Shown in pieces: positions 54,088 through 63,718 of a stretch of DNA of 64,000 nucleotides. A model generated the notes under the pieces. It ran no database searches and was not told the DNA's origin. It saw only the letters and a list, made by a program, of their open reading frames with translations. Origin of the DNA: Methanomassiliicoccales archaeon (GTDB taxonomy: Archaea; Thermoplasmatota; Thermoplasmata; Methanomassiliicoccales; UBA472); NCBI GenBank assembly GCA_036504055.1, contig DASXVU010000012.1, positions 16,227 through 80,226 on the forward strand, in the 5' to 3' direction. Made by a program: the position numbers and the translations under genes. The first letter of the stretch is position 1. Each line of letters opens with the position of its first letter.

Positions 54088-55293
54088 TCAGCTCGAGCCG
54101 CTCTTGATCGCCTCGTACGGTTCAAGTTGGCTCGCTTTTATTGCCGGATAGAGCGAGGCCAGACCGCCGATCCCGATCGCTGCCAAAGCCACCAGGGCCA
54201 CCTGCCCTCCCAGTGTGATGATGGAGGGCCACAGGAACGGTATGCCCAGGCTCGTGGTGATCAGGTCCTTGGCGACAAATATTACTGCTGCCGATACCGC
54301 CGTTCCTATCAGAGCGCCTATGGCAGCAATTATCAGAGCTTCCAATAGGACCACGCTGAAGACGGTCTTCTTGTTCGCACCCATTGCCCTCAACAGCCCT
54401 ATCTCCCTCTTCCTTTCATTGGCCACCATGACCGACACGGTCGCCACGAGCGGGACAGACACCAAGGTGATCGCCCCTGCCGTGAGATACAGCGAACCGA
54501 CGGTACCGGACAGCTGATCGCTGATCTTCCTGGCAAGATAGTTCGATGTTATCACGCTTACTCCTGGAACCTTTTCGGCGATCTCCGTTGCGACCTCGTT
54601 GGCATTAGCCCCTGGAGCCAGTTTCACCAGAACGGAGGAGATCTCTCCCGGCTTCAGGTCTATCGCCTTCACCGCAAGCTTTCCCGATTCGGCCGCCATG
54701 ACGTAAGCGTCCGTATCCTGGATGAACACCGATTGGTCCACACCGGTGCCGGTCGGTTCGAGGATGCCGGCGATGGTGAAGTCATGCCCGTAGAATATCA
54801 GATGGAACCCCACCGCTCCGCCGATGTACTGGCTACCGAGGATGATCTCGTTCGGTGCCAATGACCGGCCGAGTTCCGATTGCAGCCACGGCTGGATGGT
54901 GAAATCCTGGGTGGCATTGAAGGCCACCAGTTGGGTTGGGAATGCACAGCAGCCATAGTTGAGAGTGGCCACGTAGGTCTGGGGTGCCACCTTCTCCACG
55001 CCTGGAACATCATTAACGCCGCTCAGCGCGCTTTCATTGAAATAGAACGTGGTAGGATGTCCAGCGAGTATCACCGCGTCCGTAACGCTCTGGTACTGTT
55101 CAGGTACCACCAGCATGTCCGCGCCCAAGCGATCCATGCCTGCCTGTGCGCTGTTCTCTGCCCCTCCCACCAGGAAATATACTGATAGAAGGCTGCCGGT
55201 CACCACCGCAAAGGTCAGGATGGTGGCGACGTTCCTGAACGTCCGTCTCCGGACGCTCTTCCAGATGAAGCTCCTCAGATTGATCGAGTTCAT
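54088..55293 (-). CDS. MacB/LolC-like ABC permease (FtsX domain)
   Basis: About 401 residues. One N-terminal helix (VATILTFAVVTGSLLSVYFL), a large extracytoplasmic domain starting GMDRLGADMLVVPEQYQ, and three C-terminal helices with ANERKREIGLLRAMGANKK, the FtsX-family hallmark. Mechanotransmission-type ABC systems act on substrates outside the membrane (lipoproteins, peptides, drugs). The start at 55293 has GGAGGTG 6 nt upstream. It lies 107 nt after the ATPase and is paralogous to the permease at 56054-57274. Confidence 0.87.
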   Translation of the reverse strand: MNSINLRSFIWKSVRRRTFRNVATILTFAVVTGSLLSVYFLVGGAENSAQAGMDRLGADMLVVPEQYQSVTDAVILAGHPTTFYFNESALSGVNDVPGVEKVAPQTYVATLNYGCCAFPTQLVAFNATQDFTIQPWLQSELGRSLAPNEIILGSQYIGGAVGFHLIFYGHDFTIAGILEPTGTGVDQSVFIQDTDAYVMAAESGKLAVKAIDLKPGEISSVLVKLAPGANANEVATEIAEKVPGVSVITSNYLARKISDQLSGTVGSLYLTAGAITLVSVPLVATVSVMVANERKREIGLLRAMGANKKTVFSVVLLEALIIAAIGALIGTAVSAAVIFVAKDLITTSLGIPFLWPSIITLGGQVALVALAAIGIGGLASLYPAIKASQLEPYEAIKSGSS

Positions 55294-55400
55294 GTGTTTC
55301 ACCTCCATCCCTTGATCGACCTGATCATCGACCCATTATCGATCCATCCCTCATCGGTCAGGGTATTGCTCGGAGAATTGTGATTTGTCATTGCCATTCC

Positions 55401-56057
55401 TCAGCTTATCTTACCCTTGTTCATGGTCAGGACCTTGGTCGCGAACACCGAAAGATCAGGGTTGTGGGTGACCATGATGATCATCTTTCCCTGCTTTCCG
55501 ATCTCTTTGAACTGGGTCATGATCTCCTGTTCCGTTTCCGCATCAAGATCTCCGGTCGGCTCATCCGCAAGGATGACGCTGGGATTGTTGATCAGTGCTC
55601 TGGCAATGGATGCGCGCTTGAGCTCCCCACCTGAAAGTTGGTGCGGGAATGATCTCAGCTTGTCTCCCAGCCCCACTGATTCCAGAAGTTCCTTGGCCCT
55701 CTTCCCCGCCTCATCACGATTCTTGGAGAACATCGTTGGTAGCATCACATTCTCGATGGCATTGAGGGTTGGAAGGAGCCCAGGGAACTGGAAGACGAAT
55801 CCGATCTCCTTGCTTCTCAGGCTGGAGAGTTCGGAATCGTTCATCGACCATATCTCCCTCCCGTTGAACTCGACCTTGCCGTTGGTCGGTCTTGTCAGTC
55901 CCCCCAAGACGCTCAATAGGGTGGATTTTCCGCTGCCGGAACGGCCTACGATCAGGACGAACTCGTCGTCGTTGATGGTTACGCTGGCATTATCCAGTGC
56001 ATTGACCACGATATCGTTGTTGCTGTACCTCTTGGTGACTTCGGTCGCGATGATCAA
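55401..56057 (-). CDS. LolD/MacB-type ABC ATPase
   Basis: 218 residues with Walker A GRSGSGKSTLLSVLGG, Q-loop FVFQFPGLLPTLNAIENV, signature LSGGELKRASIARAL, Walker B VILADEPTGDLD and H-loop VTHNPD. Belongs to the LolD/MacB/FtsE group. Overlaps the preceding permease by ATGA and is shared by two different permeases, which would allow a heterodimer like LolCDE. Confidence 0.92.
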   Translation of the reverse strand: MIIATEVTKRYSNNDIVVNALDNASVTINDDEFVLIVGRSGSGKSTLLSVLGGLTRPTNGKVEFNGREIWSMNDSELSSLRSKEIGFVFQFPGLLPTLNAIENVMLPTMFSKNRDEAGKRAKELLESVGLGDKLRSFPHQLSGGELKRASIARALINNPSVILADEPTGDLDAETEQEIMTQFKEIGKQGKMIIMVTHNPDLSVFATKVLTMNKGKIS

Positions 56058-57274
56058 TTCTGTCCCTTCCTTATTGCGTCATATGGTTCCATCTTGCTGG
56101 CCCTGTATGCCGGCCAAATCGCTGCCACTCCCGCCAATCCGACCGCCAATGCCAAGGCGGTCGACATTTCTGACATCACTGTCGTCATCGAAGGCCATAG
56201 GAATGAGATATTGAGACTGTCGGCTATTGGTTCCTGGAACGCTGCCAGGCCTCCGCTCGAGACTGCAACCCCTATCACTCCTCCTATCACTGCCAACACC
56301 ACCGCTTCAACGAAGAACAGAATGAAAACGTTGGACTGTGTCGCCCCCATGGCGCGCATCAGCCCGATCTCCCTTCTTCTCTCGCTTGCCCCCATGGTGG
56401 CTATCAGCGCCACCAGGGGCATGGATACGATGATGACCGACAAAGCGGTCAGGTACAACGATTGGGTGGTGGTGGAAAGCTGGTCGGATACTTGCCTTCC
56501 CAGAGCGTTCATGGGGTAGACAAGGGTGCCTGGATTCATGGATGAAATATAGTAAATGACCGGATCGATGCCGATCGTCTTGTCCGCCTTTACCAGGACG
56601 GCCGATATCTGGCCGGGAGTGACGGTACTGTTGGTCAGAATATTCGATGAGTCAGCTGCCAGGGCATAGGCCCCGGCCATGTTCAGGTATATCGAATTGT
56701 CTGGGGAGAAACCGGTGGTTTCCAACCGGCCCATGATCGTGAGGTCACGGCCGTAGACATTGATCGAGGAGCCGACAGCTCCTTGGATCGACTGGCCGAC
56801 GATGATCTGATCGTTTGAAAGGCTTGTCTTCAGTGGGGATTCCATCAACGGGATCACGGAGAAATCGGTGGACGGATCGAAACCCATGATCTGGACCGAA
56901 TACTTGCACCACGATACATCATCCAATGTTCCAATATAGACCTGCGGTGAGGCTCTGAGCACTCCGGGGGTGGACACGACCCCGCTGGTAACGGATTCGT
57001 TGAAGTAGGACGTTGACGTCTGGCCCGTAAGGAATACTCCAGAGCTATGGGCATATGGATCATAGGGGATCACGATCATGTCCGCTCCTAGGCGGTCCAT
57101 GCCCGCCTGCACGCTCATCTGTGCTCCGGCAACCAGGAATCCTGCGGTTAATATGGTGCCGGCAATGAAGGCAAAGCAGGCCATGGTGGCAACGTTCCTG
57201 AAAAGCCTTCTGCGAATGCTGCTGACGACCAGTCTTCGCGAGCTTACACGATTGTTAATGGCCTTGTCCGACAT
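56054..57274 (-). CDS. MacB/LolE-like ABC permease (FtsX domain)
   Basis: About 406 residues. N-terminal helix VATMACFAFIAGTILTAGFL, ectodomain starting GMDRLGADMIVIPYDPY, then C-terminal FtsX helices with ASERRREIGLMRAMGATQS. Whole-length paralogue of the permease at 54088-55293, with identical domain order. ATG 57274 is chosen for the AGAGG upstream; the frame is open to 57370. A minus-strand TATA box (TATAAATATG, about 57372-57381) lies upstream. Confidence 0.86.
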   Translation of the reverse strand: MSDKAINNRVSSRRLVVSSIRRRLFRNVATMACFAFIAGTILTAGFLVAGAQMSVQAGMDRLGADMIVIPYDPYAHSSGVFLTGQTSTSYFNESVTSGVVSTPGVLRASPQVYIGTLDDVSWCKYSVQIMGFDPSTDFSVIPLMESPLKTSLSNDQIIVGQSIQGAVGSSINVYGRDLTIMGRLETTGFSPDNSIYLNMAGAYALAADSSNILTNSTVTPGQISAVLVKADKTIGIDPVIYYISSMNPGTLVYPMNALGRQVSDQLSTTTQSLYLTALSVIIVSMPLVALIATMGASERRREIGLMRAMGATQSNVFILFFVEAVVLAVIGGVIGVAVSSGGLAAFQEPIADSLNISFLWPSMTTVMSEMSTALALAVGLAGVAAIWPAYRASKMEPYDAIRKGQN

Positions 57275-57521
57275 GTACCACAGTCCTCTTTTCAACTTGG
57301 ATGAAATCGTTCTTGCCTTTATGGCACGAGAGTTGTTTAGCTGCAACTTCAAAATTGAAGTGGAGTTCATTCATATTTATACATCACGTTTTTGCTCTTC
57401 GATGAAACAGAGTGTGCCTTTAGAAATTTAAGCGAATTCTTACTGATTCCATCACCGTCCATGGCTGTTCAATGGGCAATATTTGTATAAACAAAGAAAA
57501 AAAGGGAAAAGGGTTTGTGGT

Positions 57522-59435
57522 TTACGGTACAACCCTGTATGGCCTGATCATGTCCTGATCTTCGTGGTCTACGATGTGACAGTGCCAGACGTAGTCAGGT
57601 CCTTGCGTCACGTCGAAGGGATAGCTGGTCAAGGTCGGTCCGGCAGGAGCGAACCTCACAATGACGGTGACCACCTCTCCCGGATTGGCCTGGACCGTGT
57701 CCTTCCATGCCTGTTCATAGGGGCTGGCAGGAGTCGGGCTTCCTATCAGGTAGTTGTTCAGGTTGACGTTCTTGGTGGGGCTTGTGAATGGCAGCTGTCC
57801 GCCGTTCAATGCAAGCCAGTCCGTATCATATTTGGACTGGTTGTATGCCTGCCTTTCGATCACCTGAACGTTCACCAGGTGCCAGTGGATCGGGTGACCG
57901 TCGACCGTGTCGTCGACGATCTTCCATATCTCGGTAGCGTTTACATGTGGCAGTTCAGATATCGGGTTGCTGTACTGCTGTCCGTCAAGGGTGACCATCT
58001 GGGGTCCGTTCGGTCCTTGCCACTCCTTGAGGGTTAGTTGCCTCGTGACAGTGACGTTAGCCATGCCCAGAGAGGGATAGGTCTTCAGTGTCGGGTTCAG
58101 GATAGTGGGCAATGTCTTGGGCGCGAAACCTGGGTTGCCCGAGACCGTGAACTGCATTATGGTCCCGTTCGTGGCCGCATCTGGCACATATCCAGTGTTG
58201 AATGGAGCCGGTGCGTTGTTCGTCATTACGATCTTGGTATTGGCGCCCATTCCCGTGAAGTCCACCAGTACATCGTACCTCTCACCCGGTGCCATCTGGA
58301 ATGACGTCACCGTGACCGCGCTTCTCAGGTAGTTCTCATCGCTTGCGATCACTGTGAACGGCATGCCGTTTGACATCGATAGGTTGTACCACCGGGCGTT
58401 AGATCCATCCAGTACCTTGAACAGATACTGGCCAGAATCCACGTTGAGGTTGGGCCAAGCCACACCGTTGACCATGATCACATTGCCGAAGAACTCAGGC
58501 ACCCAGTACGGATGGATGGTCGGATTCGGCGGGGAGTCGCTCGGGAACATCAACGAACCGTCCGTGAAGAACTTCCTGTCCTGGATGGCCAGAGGAACCT
58601 CGTACTTGCCAGATGGCAGGTAGGCCTTGATCGGATCGGCTGGGTCTCTGAGCATGTAGTAACCCGCCAGTCCAGAGTACACGTTGCTCCTGGTCAGTCC
58701 CATGGCGTGGTCGTGGAACCACAGGGTACCGACGGCCTGCTGGTTGTCATAATGGAACACAGCGGCGTTGGGCAGGGTCTTGGTGTAGGTGTTGTAGTCA
58801 GGTCCGTGCAGGCCGTTCCAGCTCACCCAGTTGAATGGACCACCATCATACTTGGCGGATGTCTCTCCACCGTGAAGGTGAGTGGCTATGGTCACAGGGT
58901 ATTGCGCCTGTGCATATCCTGGCGGGAACGCGTTGAACGGCGTGGTCGGCGTGACCATGTTGTTGGGGTTGGTCCAGTCAACGGTCGGGTCGGTGGCGAA
59001 CATATACTTCGTGTAGATACCATTCACCCATGCGACATTGACCGGTGTTCCCCGCGTGGCCTCGATCGTTGGTCCAGGGCTATTCCTTACGAATCCCAAG
59101 AAGGCGCCTGTCAACGGGTCCTTACAATTCCCGCCGTATCCCCAGACCGTGGTCTTCGGGTATCCGGTCGGCAGGATCTGCTCGCTGAACTGCGAAGCGA
59201 TAATGGTGTAATAGTCGGTCATCAGCCCTGTCTGTGGGTCCTTGACCTTGATCGGCACGTACACCGGAATATCTGCTAGCAGTTGGCTCGTGAATTTGGG
59301 CACAGTGCTACCGTCAAGAGGGGTCTTCGCTGGAGCCGCTGAAGCTGACATCGACAATCCTACCGGAATCAGCATTGCGATGCATATCAGGGCTACGAAG
59401 AGCATCCTCAAGATGTTCTTTTTCGTGTCTTTCAT
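57522..59435 (-). CDS. Secreted multicopper oxidase
   Basis: About 637 residues with a Sec signal peptide (MLFVALICIAMLIPVGLS then ASAAPA). All four copper motifs are present: HLHGG (186-190), WFHDHAMG (239-246), HPIHWH (514-519) and HCHIVDHEDQDM (618-629), giving a type 1 copper with axial Met and a T2/T3 trinuclear centre. Closest in style to CotA/bilirubin-oxidase/phenoxazinone-synthase enzymes. It would oxidise phenolics, metals or Cu(I) with O2 outside the cell. AAGGAGAG lies 7 nt before ATG 59435; TATA box CTATAAATACC at about 59504-59514. Confidence 0.9.
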   Translation of the reverse strand: MKDTKKNILRMLFVALICIAMLIPVGLSMSASAAPAKTPLDGSTVPKFTSQLLADIPVYVPIKVKDPQTGLMTDYYTIIASQFSEQILPTGYPKTTVWGYGGNCKDPLTGAFLGFVRNSPGPTIEATRGTPVNVAWVNGIYTKYMFATDPTVDWTNPNNMVTPTTPFNAFPPGYAQAQYPVTIATHLHGGETSAKYDGGPFNWVSWNGLHGPDYNTYTKTLPNAAVFHYDNQQAVGTLWFHDHAMGLTRSNVYSGLAGYYMLRDPADPIKAYLPSGKYEVPLAIQDRKFFTDGSLMFPSDSPPNPTIHPYWVPEFFGNVIMVNGVAWPNLNVDSGQYLFKVLDGSNARWYNLSMSNGMPFTVIASDENYLRSAVTVTSFQMAPGERYDVLVDFTGMGANTKIVMTNNAPAPFNTGYVPDAATNGTIMQFTVSGNPGFAPKTLPTILNPTLKTYPSLGMANVTVTRQLTLKEWQGPNGPQMVTLDGQQYSNPISELPHVNATEIWKIVDDTVDGHPIHWHLVNVQVIERQAYNQSKYDTDWLALNGGQLPFTSPTKNVNLNNYLIGSPTPASPYEQAWKDTVQANPGEVVTVIVRFAPAGPTLTSYPFDVTQGPDYVWHCHIVDHEDQDMIRPYRVVP

Positions 59436-59803
59436 TTTCGTCTCTCCTTTGATTGAAATGGCAACCTGCCACAATCCTGATTGAAAAGAATGTGAGCCTT
59501 ACGGTATTTATAGTTGGGGGGAGCCAGTCTCCGCTCATATCCAGCATGCCTTTTGCCCGATATCTTCGTCATATCAGCGGAGCTTCATGTGAATCTACGC
59601 CGCATCTAGCGGAATTAATTAATGTACTTATGAAAGACGCTGGAATCGCACCTGCGGCCGGATATCCGAAGCAGTTAGCTAAAACGCGAGCATTTCGGTC
59701 GAAGGAATCAAGGGTTTCTTCAGGAAAATGACCCTCGTCCGTCGATTCAAATCGAGAAAAAAAATGGATAAGCTTTACGGGAGACGAGGCCTCCCTAGCT
59801 CGA
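59436..59803. other. Intergenic region upstream of the oxidase
   Basis: About 370 bases. It holds the oxidase promoter (TATA at 59504-59514, minus strand). A plus-strand frame at 59453-59731 lacks a ribosome-binding site and protein-like composition, so it is not called. Nothing else recognised. Confidence 0.45.
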
Positions 59804-60307
59804 TCAACTTACGTAATACCAATACTCAATGCCGCATGCTAGGTCATCATTGCCTGCCTGCGCCTGGTCATAGGTCCAGGACTTGGAACTGCCCTCTATC
59901 GTTGATCCCAGGTTCATCGGTATGGTTGCGTCTGAGGTATAGTGAAGCGGAGTAAGGGTCCCGTTGTCCACCTTGAACGCTTCGACCTTGAAGTTGAAAT
60001 GCCCTTGGTTGGACACCACTGGACCGCCAAGTCTATAGGGGGCCATTTGAAGGTAGGTGTTGTTCCACACATCACTCGATTGTTGGAGCTCATAGGTTCC
60101 ATCGTTGTTCAGGTCCAAAGAAATCTTGAACTGCACATCCATCGGGTTCATGCTGGTGGTATTGCTGTTCCAGCTGCTGATATAGACCTGGGCCACCAGA
60201 TTCTCTCCCTTCTGCTTGTTGCCGAGGACCGAAATCGCCGCGTACGCCCCGGCAAGCACGATCACGGCAATGACAATCCCTGCGACCAACATAGTGCTTC
60301 GACGCAT
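59804..60307 (-). CDS. Membrane-anchored extracellular hypothetical protein
   Basis: About 167 residues: N-terminal anchor MLVAGIVIAVIVLAGAYAAI, then a beta-rich ectodomain (VAQVYISSWNSNTTSMNP, FKISLDLNNDGTYELQQSS). The short acidic LNNDGTYE resembles a calcium-binding loop. No family assigned. ATG 60307 has AGGTG upstream. Lies upstream of the multicopper oxidase in the same direction but 370 nt away, so co-transcription is doubtful. Confidence 0.6.
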   Translation of the reverse strand: MRRSTMLVAGIVIAVIVLAGAYAAISVLGNKQKGENLVAQVYISSWNSNTTSMNPMDVQFKISLDLNNDGTYELQQSSDVWNNTYLQMAPYRLGGPVVSNQGHFNFKVEAFKVDNGTLTPLHYTSDATIPMNLGSTIEGSSKSWTYDQAQAGNDDLACGIEYWYYVS

Positions 60308-60482
60308 TGCAACACCTATGCTTTCGATTAACTCGAGCGCTTCATTAATAAACCTTGGCGTTAAACGATTCAACCTATCGTTCTTCGATAAGGATTCTTA
60401 GCATTCTTCCTCAAGTGACCGGGAAACCTGCCGATAGTTCTTACATCAGCTAGAAATATTCGGTGGAATAAAGGATAATCCG

Positions 60483-60677
60483 ATGTCTGAGATCCCTCGT
60501 AAGGACAATCCGGCCCGCTGTGCCATGTGTGACACCTATGACCTGAAGGGATTGTGGACCTGCGAATGCGGTGCTCTGAATGTCAGTCGGAACAAAAAGT
60601 GCTGGAAGTGTTCGCGCCCACGTGTTGGACCATCCGCCCCGGACGAAGGTCAGGTCGCCGGGACAGGCCGGGTCTGA
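60483..60677 (+). CDS. Small zinc-ribbon protein (RanBP2-like knuckle)
   Basis: 64 residues with three cysteine pairs: RCAMCDTYD, WTCECGALN and KCWKCSRPR. The W-x-C-x-CG...N....KCWKC pattern resembles RanBP2-type zinc fingers, with an extra CxxC pair before it. Probably binds RNA or protein; no specific role known. An AT-rich promoter (tagaaatatt, 60451-60460) lies 25-30 nt upstream, and AAGGAT precedes the ATG. Confidence 0.65.
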   Translation: MSEIPRKDNPARCAMCDTYDLKGLWTCECGALNVSRNKKCWKCSRPRVGPSAPDEGQVAGTGRV

Positions 60678-60684
60678 AAGGTAC

Positions 60685-60957
60685 TTACAGGTTCGTCTTC
60701 AGAGTGTCCAGGTCCATGGTGAGCTGGATCACGTCACCAACAACACCGATCTGGTCCGTCCTGACCTTGATCTTGGCCCTGCTCATGAATGGCTTTTTGA
60801 CGTTCAGTGGCTTGACCATATCCTTGTGGAGTTCGATGATCAGGCTCATCACGGTCCATCTGGAGGTGTCGATGTTGCTGCCCACCATGTCCCCCAGGTT
60901 CCTTCCGTCCTTGGTGATAACGTGCTTTCGCTCGATACTTGACAGTTCGATTGGCAT
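60685..60957 (-). CDS. PRC-barrel domain protein
   Basis: About 90 residues. ERKHVITKDGRNLGDMVGSN then a beta strand with WTVMSLIIEL, ending in GVVGDVIQL, matches the archaeal stand-alone PRC-barrel family. Such proteins are linked to RNA metabolism and, in some archaea, cell division. ATG 60957 is preferred over 60978; a minus-strand TATA box (AATATTTATAG, about 60992-61002) is upstream. Its 3' end faces the zinc-ribbon gene with a 7-nt gap. Confidence 0.7.
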   Translation of the reverse strand: MPIELSSIERKHVITKDGRNLGDMVGSNIDTSRWTVMSLIIELHKDMVKPLNVKKPFMSRAKIKVRTDQIGVVGDVIQLTMDLDTLKTNL

Positions 60958-61094
60958 CCTGCATCCCTGAAAAAGCATGGAGATGTATTCTATAAATATT
61001 GTTAGTCCTGCTTTCGCTGGATGAAATCAGGGACACCCTTTTCGATGCCTTCCGCACGAAGGGAAAGAAAGGATCCGAGAACGATCGCTCGTTC

Positions 61095-62966
61095 TCAGTA
61101 GTAGTACCAAATGCTGCGGTAGTCGTCTAACTCTTCTCCCCTTTCCTTCAGCCTGATCAGGTAATCCAGTATCGGCACGTCTGCATAAACGTAGGTCGGC
61201 GCATTGCTGATATTCTTCTCCCACGGATGGAACTCATACACGCGCTCTCCCTGAGGAGAGATCGCTATCAGGTCATGATGCTGCCACGATTGTAGGTAGT
61301 TCTTGCCTAAGGCGGGAACATTGAACACCGGTTCATCCGTCCTAGAGAGCCCAGGAATCATTCTGGCCTCCTCTTTCCTCTCCTGAAGCAACCTTGCGAT
61401 CGGCACCCGGTACCAGTTGGTCTCTTTCTTACCCTTGGTGTTGAAGGTGTAGTAGGGATCTACTCCGACCTGCTTCAGCAGAAGTCTCAAGGCGGTGGTC
61501 TCGAATTTCCTGCTGTTCTCCATGGTGAACACCTGCTGGTTATAGACCCCAACGCCCTGCATCCTCAACTTTTGTATCGCCTTTACCATCTCGGGTGTCA
61601 CTTCGTAGGGGTGCTCGACATGGGTCACGATGCAGAGTTCCTTTTCTGGAGGAGAATGGAATCTACCTATGGCAGCCACCATTTCGTCGGTGAATCTCAT
61701 CGGCAGGACCACTGGCAATCGGGTCCCTATCCTGATCCTCTTGACATGCTCTATCTCGGATATTCTCCGCAGTAGATCTACGAGCACCTCATCTCCCATG
61801 AGGGCCGGGTCCCCGCCCGTCACCAGGACCTCGGAGACCATGGGATGTGACCTGAACCAATCAAGCGCCCGGGATATGCTCTCCGGCGAGGCCAAGGCCT
61901 GGGGGCTGGACACGTCGCCTATCTCCCAGTTCCTCTGACAGTAGACACAGATCTGGGCGCAGGCGTTGAAAGGCTTAAGGATCGCGATCATCGGATAGCG
62001 CCTTGTCACCAGGTCCACCGGGGATGTCTGACCTTCCTTCATGAAGTCCAGGTGGGATGCTCCCATGGATTTCGTTTCTAGAATTCCGCTGACATAGCTC
62101 AGGGGCGGTATCACCTGCGCCCTGACGGCGTGATCATTTCGCCGCGAGGCATCGTGGTCGAACAGGGAAAGGTAGTATGGCGTGATTCCGAAAGGTAGTC
62201 CATGGATGTTGGCCAGTTCAATGGCCGCTCCCTCTTCGTTGGATAGCGTCACGACATCCGCTATCGTATGGGCATCCTTGAACACGTTCTTCTGATGCCA
62301 ACGGTGGTCCTCCCAGTCCGTTTGGTCAGCCCCTAGGTAGTCAAGTATCCGGTCTCGGTTCTCCTTCCTCCGATTAGTGACCTCAGGGTCTAGTCCCGAG
62401 GGATACGATGAGATCTTATCCATGCACTTCTTGGCCATCCCGTCCAGGTAGTCGGAACGGACCTGGGCCCCTTCCCTGCCTTCATAACTTAGGAAGGCGG
62501 GCGCCGACTCACGGTAGATGTCGGATAGGCCCAGGGAGCCGATGTCGATGTAAAAGAAGTCGACATATGCCGCTTTGCGGTTTTCCTTGATCCTTCCAGG
62601 ATGATCCCTGATGACCTCAAGCAACGATGAAAGGGTGCTGACATGCGAGACCATCTCGTTCCTTCTCGAGAACAGGTTCTTCATGACACCTATGCAGTTG
62701 AGCGCGTTGGAGCGTTCAAGAGCCTCAAGGTTGCATCCGTCCGAGAACATGGACATTTCCCTTCTATGAAGAAGCGAGAACAGGTTATGCCTGATCATCT
62801 CGTGACCTTCCGAGGATGTTAGCTCTCGGAACAGTTCGGGGTCATGTTTTCTCAGATGGTCCGAGCGTGTTATCTCGAGGGGAGAAACAGCCCGGATCCC
62901 TAGCCTCACCTCTTCTACGAAGCCCGTCTGATTGTTCTCAATGCTGATCGTTTCTTCACTGTTCAT
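61095..62966 (-). CDS. KamA-family radical SAM protein (lysine 2,3-aminomutase-like)
   Basis: About 623 residues, longer than the roughly 415-470 of lysine 2,3-aminomutase. A helical N-terminal region of about 320 residues precedes the radical SAM core with CAQICVYCQRNWE (C-x3-C-x2-C near residue 335-345), then VLVTGGDPALMGDEVL and RIRIGTRLPVVLPMRFTDEM, all typical of KamA. The PLP-lysine loop PGGGGK of true aminomutases is not visible; instead the C-terminal segment reads EPVFNVPALGKNYL. PLP binding and substrate are therefore uncertain. ATG 62966 has AGGGGG 9-10 nt upstream. Confidence 0.78.
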   Translation of the reverse strand: MNSEETISIENNQTGFVEEVRLGIRAVSPLEITRSDHLRKHDPELFRELTSSEGHEMIRHNLFSLLHRREMSMFSDGCNLEALERSNALNCIGVMKNLFSRRNEMVSHVSTLSSLLEVIRDHPGRIKENRKAAYVDFFYIDIGSLGLSDIYRESAPAFLSYEGREGAQVRSDYLDGMAKKCMDKISSYPSGLDPEVTNRRKENRDRILDYLGADQTDWEDHRWHQKNVFKDAHTIADVVTLSNEEGAAIELANIHGLPFGITPYYLSLFDHDASRRNDHAVRAQVIPPLSYVSGILETKSMGASHLDFMKEGQTSPVDLVTRRYPMIAILKPFNACAQICVYCQRNWEIGDVSSPQALASPESISRALDWFRSHPMVSEVLVTGGDPALMGDEVLVDLLRRISEIEHVKRIRIGTRLPVVLPMRFTDEMVAAIGRFHSPPEKELCIVTHVEHPYEVTPEMVKAIQKLRMQGVGVYNQQVFTMENSRKFETTALRLLLKQVGVDPYYTFNTKGKKETNWYRVPIARLLQERKEEARMIPGLSRTDEPVFNVPALGKNYLQSWQHHDLIAISPQGERVYEFHPWEKNISNAPTYVYADVPILDYLIRLKERGEELDDYRSIWYYY

Positions 62967-63460
62967 TCTACCCATCCCCCTATCGATAATGTTTCACCGT
63001 ACCCCATTATTAAACAGAAGAGGGCACCAGTGATAATACCAAAAATACTAGGTTATCAACGCTATTTACATTCTTTGATAGATTCGAGCGGATTATTCCA
63101 TCTGAATGCAAAATATTTTTTGGTCTTTTTTTACATAATATTCTGGTTTACCGAAGCATCGTCCTAATACCTGCTTAGGTGAGCTTCCTTCATTGTCATG
63201 CGGAATCGAGGAGCTCAAGGTGTAATGATGCAAGCTTGAATCCTTTTTGCGATCCATGATGACATTGCTGAATAGAGCATAAACTTCTATAAGAGTCTAT
63301 CATCGACCATGAATTAGATGCCCAAACGGAATCCAAAGCACAGTGGTCATATCCGTTGTCTTTAGAACCGGTACCGTGCTTCGGCTCAATCAACGATACG
63401 CGTTGTTACCTTTCTGTTTTAATAACATCTTCCTCACATCTAATTGTTGAGGACGACACT
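62967..63460. other. 490-base intergenic region
   Basis: Between divergent genes. AT-rich runs at 63100-63140 suit the minus-strand kamA promoter, and GTTTTAATAAC (about 63415-63425) suits the plus-strand acidic-protein gene. No coding frame, tRNA or known RNA is recognised, although the central 250 bases are long for a promoter region. Confidence 0.4.
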
Positions 63461-63718
63461 ATGGATGAAAAGAAGCGCATTAGGCAAAAAGCCGGATCCG
63501 AGGAATTCACCGATGCGGAGGAAAAGGAACCAGAGGACATCTACAACGAGGAGACCCGAGAAGAGATGCTTGAAGGTGATGAGATCACGGCCACGGAGGA
63601 AGGCTTCATGCGCGGTTTTGAGGGAGAGGTAGAAGGCGGGAAGAAGCATAAGAAGGATAGCGGGCACGAAGACACAACTTCTGTCGATCTGGCTAAGGAT
63701 CAGTATACTGAGGACTGA
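63461..63718 (+). CDS. Small acidic hypothetical protein
   Basis: 85 residues, rich in Glu, Asp and Lys and probably disordered: DEKKRIRQKAGSEEF, EEGFMRGFEGEVEGG. The EEGFMRGFE segment looks like a conserved short motif of small archaeal proteins, but no function is known. ATG 63461 has GAGGA 7 nt upstream and a TATA-like element about 40 nt upstream; the frame open from 63356 is rejected. Confidence 0.6.
   Translation: MDEKKRIRQKAGSEEFTDAEEKEPEDIYNEETREEMLEGDEITATEEGFMRGFEGEVEGGKKHKKDSGHEDTTSVDLAKDQYTED

Noticed and set aside
59453..59731. 92-codon plus-strand frame upstream of the oxidase
   Set aside because: No ribosome-binding site, overlaps the oxidase promoter, and the product has no protein-like features.
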